Below are positions 44,340 through 57,200 of a DNA stretch of 64,000 bases, one piece after another. Source of the DNA: Pseudoips prasinana. Its lineage: Eukaryota; Arthropoda; Insecta; Lepidoptera; Nolidae. The position numbers and the translations under genes were made by a program. Under the pieces are notes generated by a model that did no database searches, was not told the DNA's origin, and worked only from the letters and a program-made list of their open reading frames with translations. The DNA is taken from positions 9,684,713-9,748,712 of the forward strand of contig OX621240.1 of NCBI GenBank assembly GCA_951640165.1. The letters are read 5' to 3'. Positions within the stretch are counted from its first letter, which is position 1. Each line of letters opens with the position of its first letter.

Positions 44340-44849
44340 GTACGTGAGGCGCTCCTGTAATGCAGCATGTAGTTAGGGTTACCAAATGAAAAATCGAAAG
44401 ACCGGAGAAAAGGCCTGATTTTAATTGAAAAATCGTGGGCTTTATTAGTTTCAGGATTTTGTAACAAACACACTTAAAAATTTAAAAAAGGTAGTAATTT
44501 TATACAAAGTTTTTATTCACGGGATATATGGATCTCGCTCTCGTGTTGCACTGTATATAATTGAAAATTCAAAAAATCCTGAGATTTAATGAGATGAGCA
44601 AAATCCAGCCACAATCCTGAGTACAAAAATCCTGAAATCTCAGGACAAATCCTTGCACATGGTAACCCTACATGTAGTGACCATCTTAAAGAACATTATT
44701 TCCAGGACACGCACACATATTTTTAGCTCTTTGGAAATCGTTTAGCTTCATAGGGAAAATGATGAACACGGATATTTTGCTCACCAAAGTTATATTGTGA
44801 ATACAACATAAAATTATTTTAAAAATATTTACCAAATACCACTTTCATT

Positions 44850-45297
44850 CATCAGCCTAATATCGTCCACTGCTGGACATAGGCTTCCTCCAAAGGTTTT
44901 CCTTAGGGTCAGCGCAGACAGAGGAGCGCAGCGGAGAGGATTTTATTAAGGCACTAGAAAATCAACTTTAGAGCTATAGGAATAAAGTGCATATATGCTT
45001 GAACCTGACAAAATGCTCGCGCAGTCTTGCGCATTATAATGTTCAAGCATACATGCACTTTATTTAAATAATTTTAAAGTTGATTTTCTAGTGCGTTAAT
45101 AATATCCTCTCCGCTGCGCTCCTCTCTGTCTGCGCTGACCCTTAGTCCCCGCGCTTGGCATGCGAGTTGGCAGTTATGTGGTAGCCAGTACACGGGTGGC
45201 GCTGCTGCCAGATTACCGGATGTATCCCTCAGTCGCCTTTTACGACAGTGGGATGGTATAGGGTGGCCCTATTATTCTCTCTGGGCTACCACACTTT
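44850..45297 (+). repeat. CTTGGCATGC repeat interrupted by a MITE
   Basis: The left part (ATCGTCCACTGCTGGACATA) ends at 44905, and the right part (CGCGCTTGGCATGCGAGTTG, GTACACGGGTGGCGCTGCTG) resumes at 45142. They are separated by the 236-bp MITE. The right part recurs at 56850-57000. Confidence 0.7.
44906..45141. mobile_element. 236-bp palindromic MITE with TTA duplication
   Basis: Opens GGGTCAGCGCAGACAGAGG and closes with its complement. Long arms contain CTAGAAAATCAACTTTA. TTA is repeated at 44903-44905 and 45142-45144. GG ends with a 3-bp TTA duplication fit PIF/Harbinger-type elements. It interrupts an older repeat. Confidence 0.88.
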
Positions 45298-45344
45298 TTT
45301 TTTTCTTTACTTGAACGTGAATATAAATACTCGACTTTTAGAAC

Positions 45345-45461
45345 ACACGGCTACATACCGAGCTATACATTTCCAGTATAAGCTGATTGCGTTGTATAGG
45401 ATTTCCATACAATGACAGGTCAGCTTATAATGGAAATGTATAGGTTGATATGTAGTCGTGT
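45345..45461. mobile_element. MITE, ACACGGCTACATATCAAG family, copy D
   Basis: A 117-bp element flanked by GAAC (45341-45344 and 45462-45465), not GTAC. This shows the four bases belong to the target and not to the element. Confidence 0.88.
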
Positions 45462-45537
45462 GAACGTGTAAAGTTAATTTTGTATTAAAGCTTCTTATCT
45501 AATTATTATAATAATAATGTGTTTATTTATATCTTCT

Positions 45538-45640
45538 AACAGAAAGAGTAGTCATGGCTCCGACATTAAATTCCTTCAAGAAAAGATTGGACAAGGAAAA
45601 CATCTCCAAGCTATTTGATACTCACGCATCAGCTAATTAG
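45538..45640 (+). pseudogene. short LINE C-terminal fragment
   Basis: ERVVMAPTLNSFKKRLDK followed by a stop at about 45640 resembles the extreme C-terminus of CR1/jockey-type LINE proteins. Nothing else of the protein remains. This is a weak call based on a single motif. Confidence 0.35.
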
Positions 45641-45644
45641 CTGC

Positions 45645-47810
45645 TAGTGTGTTATAAAAAAATATAATAATAATATTATTATATTGCAAAAAGTATATAT
45701 TTGTTTATGTATAGTGCACATGTTACGTGAGCCAAGCGCGCTGATCGTGGCAAACTTCCAATCAGCAACTTTGTGGAAAGCTTTGGAGGAACCATGGACG
45801 ACATCAGGATGGTCATGATATAGCATCATCTATCATCATCATCAATTATCTTTTGTATTACATTTTTTATTTCGAGGAACAAATATTCCTCACCTTAAAT
45901 ACCCTATACTTATGTAGGTAATAGAAATACCATTTAAAAAAAAGCTTTTCTGAAGTAAGCGTACGTTATATTCGTACTTATCAATAAATGATTCATTGAT
46001 ATTTTACTATATAAAACTTAAAACAACTTATTATTACAGAAAATACCGTCAAATATTCGAGTATTTTGTGCCGACGGATTTCTGCAAACTTTATATAAAT
46101 GCAGTTACTGCACTTGCAGCCTTCATTTCCATGTACTTTGAAAGTACTTCGCGATACAAGAATTTGGTTATACTGTGCAGACGTAATCAATGTATATGCA
46201 ACTTTAAGTTAAACGAAATAAGGTCGGGTTTGCTTTGCAAGCCTCTTGTGTTATAATTAGGAGTTAAAATGCCTCCAACCAAAATGTCTTAATTTTTTTT
46301 ATTTAGTCACCTAGCGTATTTTGCGTCCATACAAAGACAGACATAAGAAATTTAATTTCAGATAAATCTCATCTTTCCATCATAATACTTAATAACTTTC
46401 TCTTTTAAATAACAAATTGATGAGTAAGGTAATTTCTTTGACCCTTTACAAAGCAGTAGTAATGTTTCTAATTTATTTATTTGAACTTTATTATAAGCCA
46501 ATAGAGTTGGAAATATGCTGGCAACTGTATCCCAACTGCCCGGGAAAGGGTTAAAATCATTTGGTAAGATGCTCCTTAATTGTAAACACGGATTCGAGAA
46601 ATATTTTGTTACATTCGCTCTAATATAAAATGACAAGGACAAAACATTTACCGAGCTCCTTCGTGTTTATACGTAGAGGAAAGTGGACTTAGTTATATCA
46701 ATTATGACCCTTTTTACGTATTACCTACATAGTTCAACTTAAGCGCAATTTTCTTGCTTAATAAACTTATGAGATAAAAATCTCGCGATTTCCAAATTAT
46801 GAGAAAAAAACATTTATGCAATTTTGATAGAGACTAAACAAAACCTCTTTCGCACGAAGTCATGCTACTTTTAGTTGTAGTAAACCTAAGCGCAAAGCTA
46901 AGTAAAGATCTGTAACGTAATATGGAATATAATATCTTCTTATTTCAATATTACCTAACAGATTTTTACTTCACAAATACTATCACTTAAAATGGACATT
47001 AATATCCACTGCTTAGGGTCCTAATTCAGACATTGCTAAAAATCACCTGCAAAATAACGTCCGTACGAATTAACCTTTCCAAAAACAAATAAATCGAGTT
47101 AATACTATAAGCAAACAAATATAGCCGAGTATATTTAAGCCTCTTCCACATTTTGCCAAAGTTAATTCAAAATACGTGATCATTTATATTGTCCTGTGAC
47201 GCCATTTTGGCAAAACTGGTCAGCGCTTATTTGTACGCTGAGTTCAGCGTACAGCTATCTTGCGGATTTAAACGTATTAACAAGCAAGACAAACATTAAA
47301 GCATTTAAAATTACTATCAACTCTTTCGTAAAATATGTATCGGTCAAACTTCTTGATATCGGTCAAGACCTAGCAAGACCAAGTTATCACTTTGCTACCA
47401 AAAAACAAAAAAAATGGGTCAATTTGAAAGTATACTATAAATAAAAAAAAATCATATTGGTTAATAAATGATGGAGACCGGTTCTCAGTACTTTCGAATA
47501 TTATTATACAATTACTTGGCATGTAAAACACCTAAATGTGCGAGCAAGATAGCTACACGCTCAAGTCTGGGCCTCAGCCATTTGACTGCCAGTCATGTAT
47601 ACTGGACAAACGAAGATATGCCCAGCACTATCAAAACCTACTATTTAGAGACGATTTCACCGTTAAAATTAAACGCGATCAACTGACGCTAAACTCAGTT
47701 TAGCTTCCACTGATCGCGCGATCGCGATCTTTGAGCCTGTGCAGACCACGTTTTTTAAACGCGCCGGAAATGCGCGTCGACGGCGCGCTTTTATCCTACA
47801 AATCCTACAG
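45645..47810. other. intergenic DNA, no gene seen
   Basis: AT-rich, with AT-rich open frames (45996-46256, 46358-46642, 47196-47444) that lack motifs. TGAGCCTGTGCAGACCACGT near 47734 resembles 31348, a minor repeat. Confidence 0.4.
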
Positions 47811-48052
47811 GGGGCTCTACCGACTAAGTCGCCGAATATCGATTTCTTAAATGGCGTTTAAATAAATAAAGGTTAAAAATTACTTAATCAATCGTTAAAT
47901 CGGCTGCCATGATCACATGTGACGTCATAATTGGTTCGGAATCGATTGCAACGTTGAAGCCGATTTAACGATTGATTAAGTAATTTTTAACCTTTATTTA
48001 TTTGAACGCCATTTAAGAAATCGACGATCGGCGAATTAGTAGGTAGAGCCCT
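47811..48052. mobile_element. palindromic MITE, GGCTAAGTCGCCGAA family, copy 2
   Basis: A full palindrome from GGGGCTCTACCGACTAAGTC to AGGTAGAGCCC. Its right arm provides, on the minus strand, the first AATAAA downstream of the Krimper-like stop codon (near 47997). No other canonical signal is seen in the 237 bp between. Confidence 0.85.
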
Positions 48053-48289
48053 AGTTGTTGTTTGTATCGTTACAAACGCGATGCTAACGCGCGTCAACGG
48101 ATCGCTTAAAAAATTTGGTGTGTATAGGCCTTTAGTCGTACCGTGGGTAAATAGTAGATTTTGTTATGTCATCTAAACTTGACCGTGGCGATCATAAAGT
48201 TAATATTAGCTACTCGTGAAGTAGGGCAGGAACTAATTTCTTTGCTTTACTAAATACTTTCCAATTGAAAGTAATACTTAAGTCCTAAG

Positions 48290-51200
48290 TTAAGGTACGA
48301 CGACTTTCTGCGTGACTGCAGTGTCGTCCACGACTGTGTACTCCGTCAGCTCCACCAGGTTGGTGGCGGCGAGGCGCTCCGCTATACTGTAGCCGGATCC
48401 GTCCAATAGCTCTACTATCACTTCGTCATATTCGCGACCACTGGAACAAATACATTTATTTATAATATCTAGGGACAATGTCACAAAGATCATCCTAGCC
48501 CCAAACTAAGCAAAGCTTTGTACTATGGGTACCAGGCGACGATATACATACTTATATAGATAGATAATACTTAAATACATAGAAAACATCCATGACTCAG
48601 AAACAAATATTCGTGCTTATCACACAAATATTTGCACTTACCGGGATTCGAACCCAGGACCACCAGCTTCGTAGGCAGGAGCACCACCAACTAGGATACG
48701 GTGACCATCAAAATTTAACCAAACCAAACCATCAAAATTTAAACCGCTTGGATATAGCTTTACACGATTGGTTAAGTTTTCATCATCATCATCATGTCAG
48801 CCAAAAGAACGTCCACTGCTGGACAAAAGCTCAAAAGCTTGGCAGACGGGTTGGCGCTCGCAGTTTGATGGTCTTAATTCACAGAAAAACGCTCTGCCCG
48901 TTCTCTGGTAGGTATTACCTCGGACGATTTCTATGCCCCCCCACGGGGTGAGATGGGGTGATGATATTCTATGCCGTCACCACACTTAAATTTTACAACG
49001 GAGAAAATATCTTGAAATATTCGAAAAAAATTTTTATCGTCCTATAAAAATAAAACAATAATGCTTAAAACTAAAAACTTTCGCGTATCATAATTATATA
49101 TGAACATTGTTAACAGGTATTAACGCGACTAACCTTATTGTTATTTTCCCGATGTTTCGACCAAGTTGCATTGATCGTGGTCACGGGATGATCAATGCAA
49201 CTTGGTCCAAACGTCGCGAAAATAACAATAAGGTTAGTCGCGTTAATACCTGTTAACAATGTTCATATATAAAACTAAAAAGTTATAAGCATTATTGTTT
49301 AATTTTTATAGGACGATGTCCGCATTAGGTCAATTAATCCCTGTGTCGCGGAGAACTTTATAAACACATAATTGACGGACACATAGTACATCCTAACTCA
49401 GGACAACTATTTATGGTGGACACAGGTCTCAATCGCGATAAAGATTTAGGCAAATCATTACCTTGGTTACCCAACGTTTCGGCATGGATTGCACCTAAAT
49501 CTTTATCGCGATTGAGACCCGTGTCCACAGTATATAAAAATGTGTACAAATCGCGAACGTTTAAAAACCATTAATAACTATTTATGGGTCACACAAATAG
49601 TTGTCCAGCGCAGGAATTGAATCCGGGAGAAGAAGTAGTGACGCGATTGTCTTAACGATTGCGTTACACGTGCAGTGAGATGAGATTGACCCTTTGCATT
49701 TCACAATGCAATCTAAATGTTGTCTAATCTCAAACATGGAAAATATTTTTATGATTTCCTTAATACCACCACTACTCTCTAATCCGAGGTAGGCGCTCTG
49801 CCGATAAGCTACAAACGATACACACTGACAGATCAAATTAGGATTTCTTTACCTTTCAATTTTCCGAATCGTCCGAAAGGGTGTTAGCAAGTGTGTATCG
49901 TTTGTAGCCAATGGTAGTCTGGTTCGAAAACCACCGGACGAATAAATTTATGATTACCCATTTTTGAGAGTACTTTTTAGGTTACTGTACCCAAAGCGTG
50001 AAACGGGAACCTATTACTAAGACTTCGCTGTCTGTCGCATGATAGTTAGACAGTTGAAATTTTCACAGATGAGATTTTTGTGTTGCCCCTATATAAACTA
50101 AAAAATAAAATAAATATTTAAGGGGGCAGCCATACAACAGACGTGAATTTTTTTTGCTCGATTTTATACATAATACGGAACCCTTCGTGTGCGAGTCCGA
50201 GTCGCACTTGGCCGGCTTTTTATTCTATTTTTTAAGGTAACGAAAACGAATGTACTCTCAAATGTTGTATAAATGTCACCGTAGCCTAGTTGGTAGTGCT
50301 CCTGCCTACGAAGCTGGTGGTCCTGGGTTCGAATCCCGGTAAGTGCTAATATTTGTGTGATGAGCACGAATATTTGTTTCTGAGTCATGGATGTTTTCTA
50401 TGTATATAAGTATTTATCTATCTATATAAGTATGTATATCGTCGCCTGGTACCCATAGTACAAGCTTTGCTTAGTTTGGGGCTAGGTTGATCTGTGTGTC
50501 ATTGTCCCCAGATATTATTTATATTATTATTAAATACTCACATGATATGCACATCAAAAGTCTTGTCCTGTACCAATTCGGTCAGTTTGATCTTAGCCTG
50601 TGCCCACTGCTGGGACTGCTGAGTCGTCGCCCGCACTCCAGCGAGGACGCAGCGTATCGCCTGCATCGGTAGCTGCAGGTGTCGCGGCTCCAGGACACGG
50701 AGCTGGTCTTCCTTTACCCAGCTTACAGTGCCATAATCTACATATTTTAGCTGCAATTTGATACATTACTTTAGTACTATTTAACAGGATTAAAAAAAAA
50801 TAAATAAATAAATGCTATTAAACGGACTTGTAGAGTTAAGTGAGCGTAAGTTTATAATAATTTCAAAATCACTCCAGCCGTTTAGATGTGAAGAAGTAAC
50901 AAACATACACATTCACAATCTTTCGCCTTTGTAATATTAATATGATATTCTTCATATTACTTCTTATAGATAGTTGTTGACCTAGTGGTTAGTGACCCTG
51001 ATTGTTAAGCCAGGTCGTGGGTTCGATCTCCACCCAATTATTTTCTAGTTTTGTGTCGGGGTTTATCTATAACTAGCTGTGCCCCGCGGTATTACCCGCG
51101 ATACACTTTTAAAAATAATAGCATACTAGCGGTGCCCCGCGGTTTTACTCGCGTTTAACTTTATAAATTATAGCCTATTAGCTGTGCCCCGCGGTTTTAC

Positions 51201-54200
51201 CCGCGTTAAACTTTATAAATCATAGCCTATGTGTTAATCCAGGATGTCAGCTAAATCCATACCAAAATTCATTGAAATCGCTCCAGTGCTTTAGCAGTGA
51301 AGAAGTAACAAACATACACACTCAAAAAATTTCGCCTTTATAATATTAGTGTGATTAGTGTGGTACGTAATAAATTGTCTATAAGGTGTAATTTAGAAAT
51401 ATATATGTCCCATAAAATCTGGCGTGACTGAGGACAACCATTAAAGTAAGAATAATACGCAGATTATTGTATTACCTCTACACACTGATCAGACCTGGTG
51501 ACTGACATCACTTCCGCCCTATACCAGTTGTTGTCTGGCGGGTAGAGCGCTGCAACTAGTTCGCCAGGTGCCGGGGTCAGCTAAATATAAAAAACAATAA
51601 ATAATGCTTTAAAAGAATTTGAATACTTCCATATTCATTTTCAATTACATAAAACAATATTATCAAAATAACGTATACTGATTGCACATCAAAATAGTTA
51701 TATCGAAATATTATAATCTTGGCAGCAATTTAAGTTCATTGCTAAGTATTCAAAAGTGGATTGTTTGTGTAAATGAATTTGTTTCTGGCTCTCGGCGGCC
51801 GCTACAGTTACAATAGTTTTCTTGACTTCAGATTAATAAATATATTTTAAATTAATAAGAATAGCCACAATACATATAAGGGTAGAATTTAACTGCAAAT
51901 CAATAAACCTACTGTTTGCATTACAAAATTTCCGTATTATGATAAAAAATACTGATTGCACACCAAAACAGTTTAAAATATTATAATCTTAGCAGCAAAT
52001 TAATTTTGTGGTGCATTGCTATTATTTAAAAGTAGATTTTTTTTCTGGCACTCGGCAGCCGCTACCGCTGCAAGCTGGCTTCGCTGGCTCAGCTCGTGCA
52101 TTACAGTTCTAACCTAATTTTCTTGTTCTTTTCTCTTTCTAGACACTCGTACAGTATTTATTATGAAAACAATGTAACGCAATTGATTACACATTTATGG
52201 ATTATACAAATGGGAATTGAACCAAAAACACGAGGATTTTGACTTATTGAGGCGTTCGTCACCTTTAACTTCTGCACAACACGTGCAATCAAAATAGGTG
52301 CAGTACATTAGAAAAAAACGCATTCACCACAGTTTAACTATAGCGTGTGTTGTGATGGGTGTAACTTACTTAAAATAAATGGATTTATTATTGGGTAGAC
52401 TACATAAATACGAAAAACTTTATTCCGTCAGTCACAAATACGAATTTCAAAATACCGATTTTCATAATTAACGCTCACCGCCGCAACTTCGGCGGCGGGC
52501 CTTCAAGCCACCTGCTCCTCAGCCCGCGGGCGCCCCACACCTCTGCGCCTACGCGGGTTTAAATTACACTCTAGGATAGGGCAGACAAGACTGCGTGAAG
52601 TCGGTTTTGTAGCGATTCGTTACTGTCACTAAATATTGTAGCACAACATGTTGACTTTTAGTTTTTTGGCAGTATTGAAAATTGGAATGTCGTTTTTCGG
52701 ACCAAAAACCCTTCGAGCATTTGACTGTTCCAACGTATGAAAATCGGAAAACTTAGCCTGCTGACCGGCTGCCGCATCCAAGTGCGAATAAAACTACTTT
52801 GTCGTACAAACATCTGAGTACGGTCAGCCGTACGGCTGGCCGCATTGCAGCTAGCCGCATAGTGCGTAGGAGGCAAACAAATCGCATTTACAACTCTCGT
52901 CAAAATATATTTCGCGATTTTTAATAATAGACATTAAAATTGTTAGGTATTATGAAATTCGGATTTTTGCAAATAGGTTCATCGAAATTCGGAATAAAGT
53001 ATTTGGATGTTCCTTTTATTATTATTATAACGTGTCGTTTGTCCCGTCTAAAGTATATGAAGTGGTATACCGTTAGTGGTTTATACGCTATGCGCGTGGC
53101 GGGGCTGTTCATGTCGCGCTCCAGCGCCAGCAGCGTGGCGGCGGGCAGCACCAGGCCGAAGCGGGGCACCTCTTCTGCAACATCATAAGGATAGTCAAGC
53201 ACTGGGGTTTCTTTTTAGATGTATCGTTCGTAGCTTAACGGCAGTGTGTACACTGGCAGATCAAATTTAGGATTCCCTTGCTAACACTATAGAAACATGG
53301 CCGACCGATATGTTCACAGATGCATGTGAAAGAACATATCAGTCGGCCATGTTTCTCGAAAACAAAGCCGATAGATAATACCTAGATCCTCCGGAAGTGT
53401 TAGCAAGGGAATCCTAAATTTGATCTGCCAGTGTGTATCGTTCGTAGCTTAACGCAGAGCGCCTACCCCAGATTGGTAGATGGTGCAGGTTCAAGACCCG
53501 CCGGACGATTAAATTTATGATTTCCCATTTTTGAGAATGGCGTTTACAGTTATCCTAGAAGGGCTTTCACTGTTAACATTTATCGTACATATAAACGTCC
53601 CTCTCAGGGCCTTCGCTTCGTTAAGCGGGTGCTCGTCGCGACGGACTCCCAACCATCGCAGCGATATAGCCGGTATAATTTCGAAGGCGTACAGTCGAGA
53701 ACTATAGTTTATTTATTGTTTATTACTGAGCACAAAGACGACGACGACGTGAACAAAGGCATCAGCTAATCAGCCCATATGTCACGTCTAGATTGTTGTG
53801 TGGCGATTTGTAAACAAGTTTTCGGAGAAATGGGAAACATTTTTAAAATATCACCTTCTACATTGTTCGAACTGTTTTTGAATCTGAAAGCATATTTATA
53901 CCGTGAAAAACATCAATAATAGTATAACTGATGTTGAACGGTGTTACTAAAGTCCTTACAATTTTCATATAACTCCTTACAAATTCCAAGCCATGCAGCT
54001 AGTCATGCATCCCTGTCTTTGTATAAGCCATTAGACATACTTCCAAAATAACACGTTCCAAATCAATTAAACTCATAGTTCATCTCATTGCAAAGACTCT
54101 AAAAGCACGGCGCGTGCGACACGGATAACGTGTTCAATGATGTTGTAGAAACGGATCCGCTCGTGTGTTCCGTCGCACGTACACACGAGGCGTACCCCGA

Positions 54201-57200
54201 TATATATATTACTACTCGATTGAAAAAGTCTGAGGTCACATCTTTACAGACCTCTGGCTTGGCTTACTTCATTTCTAGTCTTGTTGGCTAGATGGGTTCA
54301 GCCAGAAACCCCTAGGAAAACTTTAAATGTTAGGTAAAAATAAAAACGACTGAAATAAAACTTCAAACGTAACTGCTGTTATATAAAGAGAAAGAAATTG
54401 CGTGCTCGCACCTCTTGCTATTGTCCCTACAATAATATACGAAACGTAACTATCTCTTTCTATTTTCACTATCTTATATCTCTGTCTCACACTTCCCGCC
54501 CGATCTCAATTTTCGTAATGCTCTCGTCACGCATTCCCCAATTGCGTAAACAAGTTTTGCTTTAAAAACTGAAGTTACCTCTCTCGTCAGTATTCAGTAG
54601 CTGCACGTAAACTCTGTCGTAGTGACACACGCAGGTGACCAACGCGCGGTGCCACGTGCCGGGCGCGGGGAGTGGTACTGTCGGCACATTGGCTGCCACT
54701 TCCACACGGTCCAGGGTCCATCCGTCTATACAAAAATTGGATGAAAAATATAATATATAAGAATTATGTCACAACACTTACTACTATAGCTAACTAGCAG
54801 TGCCAGCGGACTTCGTTCCGCCTTATAAATATTTTTGTCCCTGCCCGTTTGCCCTGCGTAATATTTCGGGTTAAAACTTCTGGATATTTTTTCTTAGCCT
54901 ATGACACTCCACAATAACGTTGCTTTCTATTGGTGAAATTATTTTGAAAATCGGTTCAGTAGATCCAGAGATTACCCTCTTACAACGTCACAAACACACA
55001 ACCTCGCAAACGTTACCTCTTTATAATATTACTTATAATATAACTTAGTTGATTTTATATATTTATCGATTAGAGTTCAACTCGGAGAGGATTTATCAAA
55101 TCTTCCTTAAAATATATTGTAGATCTTTTAAAATAGTGCCTATTAATATTACTTTTTAATAAGGTAAAACAAAACTTTCTCGTAAATAATGCATATATGG
55201 AGTATGCTTTTTTGTTTGATAGCAGTAACTGCCGAATATTTTGAGGAATGGCTTAAGGGAATTTGGCTAAAATTAAATAAGGATTCAGATTTATTTTTAG
55301 ATGCCTAATGTATCTACTGAGAAATTACTCAGTTTATTTCTTATGATTTAGGTTGTCAAAAAATTACCTAAATATGACTCAATTGTTTTGGATGCATAGC
55401 TCCATGCTATATTATTACAACCTTGTAAAGTTTTGTCGATTAAAATTTTTTGAGAGGTATTTATACAAATAAAAAATTCTTTCCCTTTTTGGTAAGGCAG
55501 GAGGAATGCCTATGCATGCAACGCGCAAAAGTGTCTGTAGGATTCGGACAAACTAAACCTACATGCCGTGGACTCCTCTTGGCGCCTGAAGGGAGGCCCG
55601 GGATCGCGGGTATCCTGCTCCGGTGCCCCCTACACCCGCTTCGTTCCCTAGCCTATAAAAGCACAGTATACTAACCAGGGTGTTTAAGAATATGTTTCTT
55701 GGTGCACCGTGCCCCTTTGAAGCATGATTTTTCGGGTCCACCTTTGTAATGTTTGCAGATGTCGGCTTCGTCACGATTGCTGTAACCCTAATGACGGGAA
55801 AAAATAACGATATTAATGTTTTTTTTATATATATAATAGGATGGAAAATTATTTTTTTTACTCAGTTTTTTTTTTTAATATCAGAGGGCGACAAACGACC
55901 AAGTAGATCACCTGATGGTAAGTGATCACCGCCGCCCATAGACACTCGCAACACCAGAGGAGCCGCAAGTGCGTTGCCGGCCTTTACGAAAGGAATAGGC
56001 TCGCTTCTTGAAGGTTGCAATGTCATACCGGATCGGAAATACCTCCGCAGCTAATTGTCCGTGTGCGGCAAAAAGTTTCTTGTAAAACGCACGGTGGTAG
56101 ATGACCATTCATCCAGGTGATAAGGGGGAAATTTCCACTTGAGAGAGGGTCTATGGCGGAATGTAGCGGTTAGCTTATGGGTAGTTGGATTACCGTGACA
56201 GCTTCCACAGGATCTTCGTATTCAGGGCAGTCTGTGATGTCAATTTCCCTCTCCTCTGGAGGAATGATTACAGGCGGTGGAGTCACAGACGGCTTGTCTA
56301 CTGTGAAATAACAATTAAGTTACAACAGAGTATTTGGCTGCAAAAACAATAATTAATGTGTTTTCCGTAATAATACACGTTCTTATTTAAAATAATGCCG
56401 TGATCCGCCGCTAAACCATGGCTCAGCTAAACCCTGCTCAACCACTTCAACAATGCTCAACTATTTCTTTTTTTTAAAACCCTACTTAAAATAAAATGAC
56501 GTTACTTAGCTGAGAAACCTTTAGTTTCTCAGCTAAGTAACGTCATTTTATTTTACTCTGTCAATATTTCTGGAACTGGTACAGAACTTTACAAAAATTA
56601 ATCGACTAAATCGGATGATGTATCAATAGTTTACGTTTTTTTCTCTATGGTAGTGATGGAACGATAGATCTGTGATCCTAAAAAGTGCATTTCAAAGGAG
56701 TTTTGATGTTCATCGATGGATTTTTCAAGTTTATGACAATTAATCCAACTGGAATTCAGTATTTATTTTAAAACTTAAAACAAATCGCTATTATATTGCA
56801 TGGTTGCTCCAAGGTTTCTATAATGTTGCCATCTGGAAGGGTTTGCTTTCATCAGCGCTTGGCATGCAAGTTGGTGACCGCAGTTAGGTGGTAGCTAGTA
56901 CACAGGTGGCGCTGCTGTCCGACTAACTGGTGTATCCCTTAGTCGCATTTCAAGACAGCCACGGGAAAAAATAGGGTTGTCCTCTTCTTCTTTTGGGTCG
57001 GAAAGCCCATGGCTAGCTAATTATATAGTCATGTAGTTGTTTTTTTTTATCAAGTTTGTAAAAGAGTAATATTAAGCTTTGCTGTGTAGTGACGGCGGTT
57101 AATACCAGAATTTCATCACACCATCTCTTCCAGTGGGGGGGCGTAGAAGTCGACTCGAGGGAATGAATATCTACCAGGGGAAGGGCTTCTGAGTACTACG

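Larger units (their letters stand above)
48441..50541 (-). other. last intron of the Krimper-like gene
   Basis: A 2.1-kb intron (donor AT|GTGAGT, acceptor TTCCAG) filled with SINE-A copies at 48465-48714 and 50274-50520, the repeat at 48780-48990, a 281-bp hairpin at 49037-49317 and a SINE interrupted by a hairpin at 49318-49700. No other exon is seen. Confidence 0.75.

Noticed and set aside
45996..46256. 86-codon open frame
   Set aside because: AT-rich, no motif, no flanking splice or poly(A) support.
50274..50360. tRNA gene at the heads of the SINE-A copies
   Set aside because: Six near-identical copies, each followed by the same non-tRNA body and tail, so retroposed elements.
52940..53270. 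Plus-strand open frames over a GC-rich patch
   Set aside because: They are the complement of the Krimper-like exon at 53071-53174, which has proper splice sites and phase.
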